In this document: positions 14,209-14,228 of the stretch, in pieces
Position numbering within the stretch: the stretch's first letter is position 1
How the letters are laid out: the number at the start of each line of letters is the position of its first letter
Assembly (NCBI GenBank): GCA_002448555.1
Contig: DJYV01000180.1
Coordinates: 1 to 14,228, forward strand
Length of the DNA: 14,228 nt
Direction: 5' to 3'
From: Flavobacteriales bacterium UBA6969
Lineage (GTDB): Bacteria; Bacteroidota; Bacteroidia; Flavobacteriales_D; Sanyastnellaceae
Notes under the pieces: model-generated
What the model was told of the DNA's origin: nothing
Databases searched by the model: none
What the model saw: the letters and a program-made list of their open reading frames with translations, nothing else
Position numbers and translations under genes: made by a program

Positions 14209-14228
14209 CTGAAACCAGACTGTGATGA

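Larger units (their letters stand above)
14071..14228. other. AT-rich intergenic end of the window
   Basis: No open frame that I can support. It holds a 5-base inverted repeat (TCAGC, GCTGA) near 14088-14106 without a T-run, a 10-base perfect palindrome, and a candidate promoter pointing right. No clear terminator for the receptor gene is seen. Confidence 0.5.

Noticed and set aside
1..14228. CRISPR arrays, tRNA or rRNA genes, insertion sequences
   Set aside because: I saw no spaced direct repeats, no cloverleaf with a TTCGA-type arm, and no transposase or terminal inverted repeats. The search was by eye, so small or degenerate cases could be missed.

Overview
The window looks like a chromosomal stretch from a member of the Bacteroidota, probably Flavobacteriales or a close relative. 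I infer this from four things: an E1 dehydrogenase with alpha and beta halves fused in one chain, a TonB-dependent receptor that opens with a carboxypeptidase-regulatory-like domain, TAnnTTTG-type -7 promoter boxes upstream of several genes, and small conserved proteins of a type I associate with this phylum. Most of the window is GC-rich (about 55-60% in rows I counted by hand). There are no tRNA, rRNA, CRISPR or transposase genes, so this is mainly a housekeeping region rather than an island.

Layout. At the left edge is the 5' part of xseA (minus strand, runs off the window). It is divergent from a small membrane-anchored OB-fold protein (1102-1467). A minus-strand operon follows, read from 3484 down to 1471: a conserved 178-aa protein of unknown function, a 54-aa protein too short for routine gene calls, and a divergent NRAMP-like transporter. 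A secreted or anchored M15-like (DUF5715-type) protein lies at 3633-4421. It converges on lpd, the E3 subunit of 2-oxoacid dehydrogenases (4437-5825, minus). Divergent from lpd is a plus-strand cluster, adk-obg-psuG (5945-8457), then a fused E1 alpha/beta 2-oxoacid dehydrogenase (8497-10887) coupled to a tiny S4 RNA-binding protein (10889-11104). A hairpin terminator separates this from a 960-aa TonB-dependent receptor (11188-14070). The window ends in a short AT-rich intergenic stretch with a candidate promoter for a gene beyond the edge.

How the genes work together. Lpd and the fused E1 are the E3 and E1 parts of one class of complex; E2 is not here. adk and obg form a growth and ribosome-assembly pair, with psuG (pseudouridine salvage) added behind without its usual kinase. 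The transporter operon pairs a metal-transporter-like fold lacking the canonical metal-binding motifs with two uncharacterised conserved proteins.

The most unusual signal is inside the TonB-dependent receptor. Around base 12121 (codon 312) the composition drops from about 58% GC to roughly 35-45%, and arginine codons change from only CGC/CGT/CGG to many AGA/AGG/CGA, with no break in the reading frame. The gene therefore looks mosaic: signal peptide, regulatory domain and plug in the local style, most of the barrel in another. I found no clear evidence of a wholly new multi-gene system. The closest candidate is the three-gene operon at 1471-3484.
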